Assembly (NCBI GenBank): GCA_001632435.1
Contig: KV423945.1
Coordinates: 1 to 64,000, forward strand
From: Calocera cornea HHB12733
Taxonomy: Eukaryota > Basidiomycota > Dacrymycetes > Dacrymycetales > Dacrymycetaceae
Reading direction: 5' to 3'
Length of the DNA: 64,000 bases
The translations under genes and the position numbers were made by a program. Below are positions 62,517 to 64,000 of the stretch, piece by piece (position 1 is the stretch's first letter; each line of letters begins with the position of its first letter). The notes under the pieces are model-generated. The model made no database searches, was not told where the DNA came from, and saw only the letters and a program-made list of their open reading frames with translations.

Positions 62517-62543
62517 CCTCGCCCTCGCCCTCGCCCTCGCCCT
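62517..62543 (+). repeat. CGCCCT hexanucleotide repeat
   Basis: Four to five copies of a 6-bp unit in noncoding sequence. Confidence 0.85.
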
Positions 62544-63265
62544 CTGCCCCCATCGGGCATAGCGCACCCCGACCCCCGCGCACACAGCGGACAAGCAGCA
62601 TATCATCCCACCCCATCGACAGGCACCCGCCTGGACTCAACAGATGTGCCCCGCCCAGCGCGCTGGTCGTCCATAGCCCTCTGGTCACCCCCAACCCACC
62701 ACACACCACACACCCGTAATCAACGCCCCCCGAGCCTGCACACCGAGCGACACGACTACGGGCTGCGAGCGGGTGCGCACCCACACACCCGCTCAATCCC
62801 TGGGGCAGCACAACCAACATCTACGCCCACTCGCTCGTCCTGCCTTGCGCTCCCACGCCCTATCTACCCGCACCACAGCCGTCCCCCATCCTGCTCTCCT
62901 TCTCTCTCCCCATCCACCAAGTGGGTCGAGAAAAAGAAGCAGAGTGCACCATCCCCGGGGTTCTTGACTCACCCTTCGCCGCTGCTCCTGTCTCACCCCG
63001 CGCCGCCCGCTACCCTTGCGAGCCATCTTGCCAGCCTCCCCTCCCCTCTCCTACTATCGCACGTTGCCTTGTCTCTCCCTGCATCTTCCCCATTCATCAC
63101 CCCCGCTGGTGCCTCCCCGCCCGTGCTCAGACACCGCCGCCCCCGCCGGCCCCAACAAGAGACACGCCCAGCGGACCAATCGCGCCTGCATCGGCTCGGT
63201 TCACGCGCACAAGCACGCATATATCCAACCACGCCCCGAGACCGCACACACCGCCAATAGCATCA

Positions 63266-63300
63266 TCCTGTCCTGTCCTGTCCTGTCCTGTCCTGTCCTG
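63266..63300 (+). repeat. TCCTG pentanucleotide repeat, 7 copies
   Basis: Seven perfect copies of TCCTG. Being a 5-mer it would break any reading frame when its length changes, which supports this stretch being noncoding. Confidence 0.95.
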
Positions 63301-63900
63301 CCCCACTCGCCCCAAACCCACAGTGACGACACGCGAGCGAGCGACGAGGAAGACCTGACCCCATTAGACCCGGTCTCATCGCCCGTGGTCTCCCTCTGGT
63401 GCGTGTCTAGTCCCCGACGCCTCTCCCCTCTCAGCCCGTGCTAACCAATCCAACACAGAACCTCTCCCTCCCCACGGGTCCGCCCGGTCAAGCTCGACTC
63501 CCGCGCTGCGAATCCCTATCGCGGCCAGGGCCCCTCCCGCAGAACCATCGCTCGATCCGGCCAGGACTAATTGATCTGCGCCTGCGGCCCGTGCTATCTC
63601 TCCCCCGTGCCCCGTGCACCCTCCCCCCGGGCTCGCTTCCGACGCCCCCGTCGCCCCAGGAGCGTGGACTCGCTCGCGTGTGGTGTGGTGTCTAGAGCGG
63701 GTTGTTCCAGGCGAGTGACAGCTCCCACCCGCGGTGTGCTCCGTGTCGGCCCCTCGTCCCCCCGCGCGTCATATCCGTTTCTCCCCTCTCTGCCCGAGCA
63801 CCCCCACCGCCGTAATAATCCCTCCGTCTCCGTCTCCGCGGCACCTTCCCACCCTTCACCGTCCCCCTTTAAACCCTATCCTCCGCCCATCCCGCGCCCG

Positions 63901-64000
63901 ATGCAGACCCAAACACAACCGCAACCGCAACCGCAACCGCAGCCGCAGCCGCTCCCCGCCCACGCCCACGCCCACGCCCACAGCAGCCGCTCCTCCACGC
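63901..64000 (+). CDS. 3'-truncated start of a Gln/Pro- and His/Ala-rich protein
   Basis: ATG at 63901 opens MQTQTQPQPQ, a Gln-Pro repeat, then LPAHAHAHAH and SSRSST, running off the window. TTTAAACCC 30 bases upstream and a C/T-rich leader are compatible with a promoter. Such N-terminal tracts are common in fungal regulators, but no domain is visible, so function is unknown. Confidence 0.4.
   Translation, partial: MQTQTQPQPQPQPQPQPLPAHAHAHAHSSRSST

Larger units (their letters stand above)
61356..63900. other. 2.5 kb GC-rich, low-complexity interval
   Basis: Frames are open for hundreds of codons on both strands because the sequence is GC-rich and repetitive, but none has a domain or supported introns. 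Tandem repeats are listed separately. A direct repeat of AGGCTGTATACGCCC sits at about 61637-61668. Pyrimidine-rich stretches from ~62880 to 63130 and TTTAAA near 63868 probably belong to the promoter and leader of the gene at the right edge. Confidence 0.6.

Noticed and set aside
61574..62719. 381-codon plus-strand open frame
   Set aside because: Low complexity, crosses simple repeats, no family similarity or promoter; open only because stops are rare at this GC content.

Overview
The window is nuclear DNA from a filamentous basidiomycete fungus, most likely an Agaricomycete. The evidence is a GC-rich sequence, dense genes on both strands, many short introns of about 50 bases with GTRNGT donors and CTNAY-type branch sites, tiny first coding exons, and proteins whose best family matches are fungal orthologues. 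I see no bacterial-type operon, CRISPR array, rRNA or convincing tRNA. Gene models were spliced by eye, and exon sums were checked for frame wherever a protein length is given.

Layout, left to right: 5'-truncated nuclear-looking protein with a (GGGGAC)n tract (1-894); unknown conserved protein (2480-3934); CMR1/WDR76 WD40 protein (4786-6982); a 230-bp terminal-inverted-repeat element (7231-7460); mitochondrial AK3 (8396-9433) tail-to-tail with UMP-CMP kinase (9774-10786, minus); a putative 62-aa membrane microprotein just upstream of the latter (10823-11078, minus); ESCRT-III VPS2 (11382-12302) tail-to-tail with Golgi tether COG4 (12394-15029, minus); Mediator MED12 (15300-20974, minus); ER glucosidase I (21198-24196, minus); a 2.9 kb gene-poor gap; GSK3 kinase (27072-28576); MET30-type F-box/WD40 (29448-31888); another F-box protein (33535-35019); nucleoporin NUP133 (36454-40834), whose 3' end overlaps the antisense COA8 gene (40731-41512); amino-acid transporter (41900-43602) tail-to-tail with a TauD-type dioxygenase (43614-44981); N-terminal methyltransferase TAE1 (45314-46224, minus) divergent from CSM3/TIPIN (46470-47703); a short RNase III-like protein without catalytic acids (48141-48699, minus); LAT-type amino-acid permease (49557-51882); copper chaperone ATX1 (52348-52886); a very large ferric-reductase-like protein (54984-58709); splicing factor CWF18/CCDC12 (59024-59653, minus) divergent from SCAMP (60007-61355); a low-complexity GC-rich gap; and the first codons of a Gln/Pro-rich protein at the right edge (63901-64000).

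Most genes are housekeeping (nucleotide kinases, trafficking, transcription, splicing, nuclear pore, glycan processing, metal handling). They do not form one pathway. Local pairings of interest are two NMP kinases tail-to-tail, two trafficking genes tail-to-tail, and ATX1 next to a ferric reductase. The best leads for new biology are a 3-nt microexon in SCAMP, repeated acidic/tryptophan motifs in the CSM3/TIPIN tail, MluI-type boxes upstream of the two genome-maintenance genes, a catalytically dead RNase III-like protein, the microprotein ahead of UMP-CMP kinase, and the hairpin-forming element at 7231-7460.
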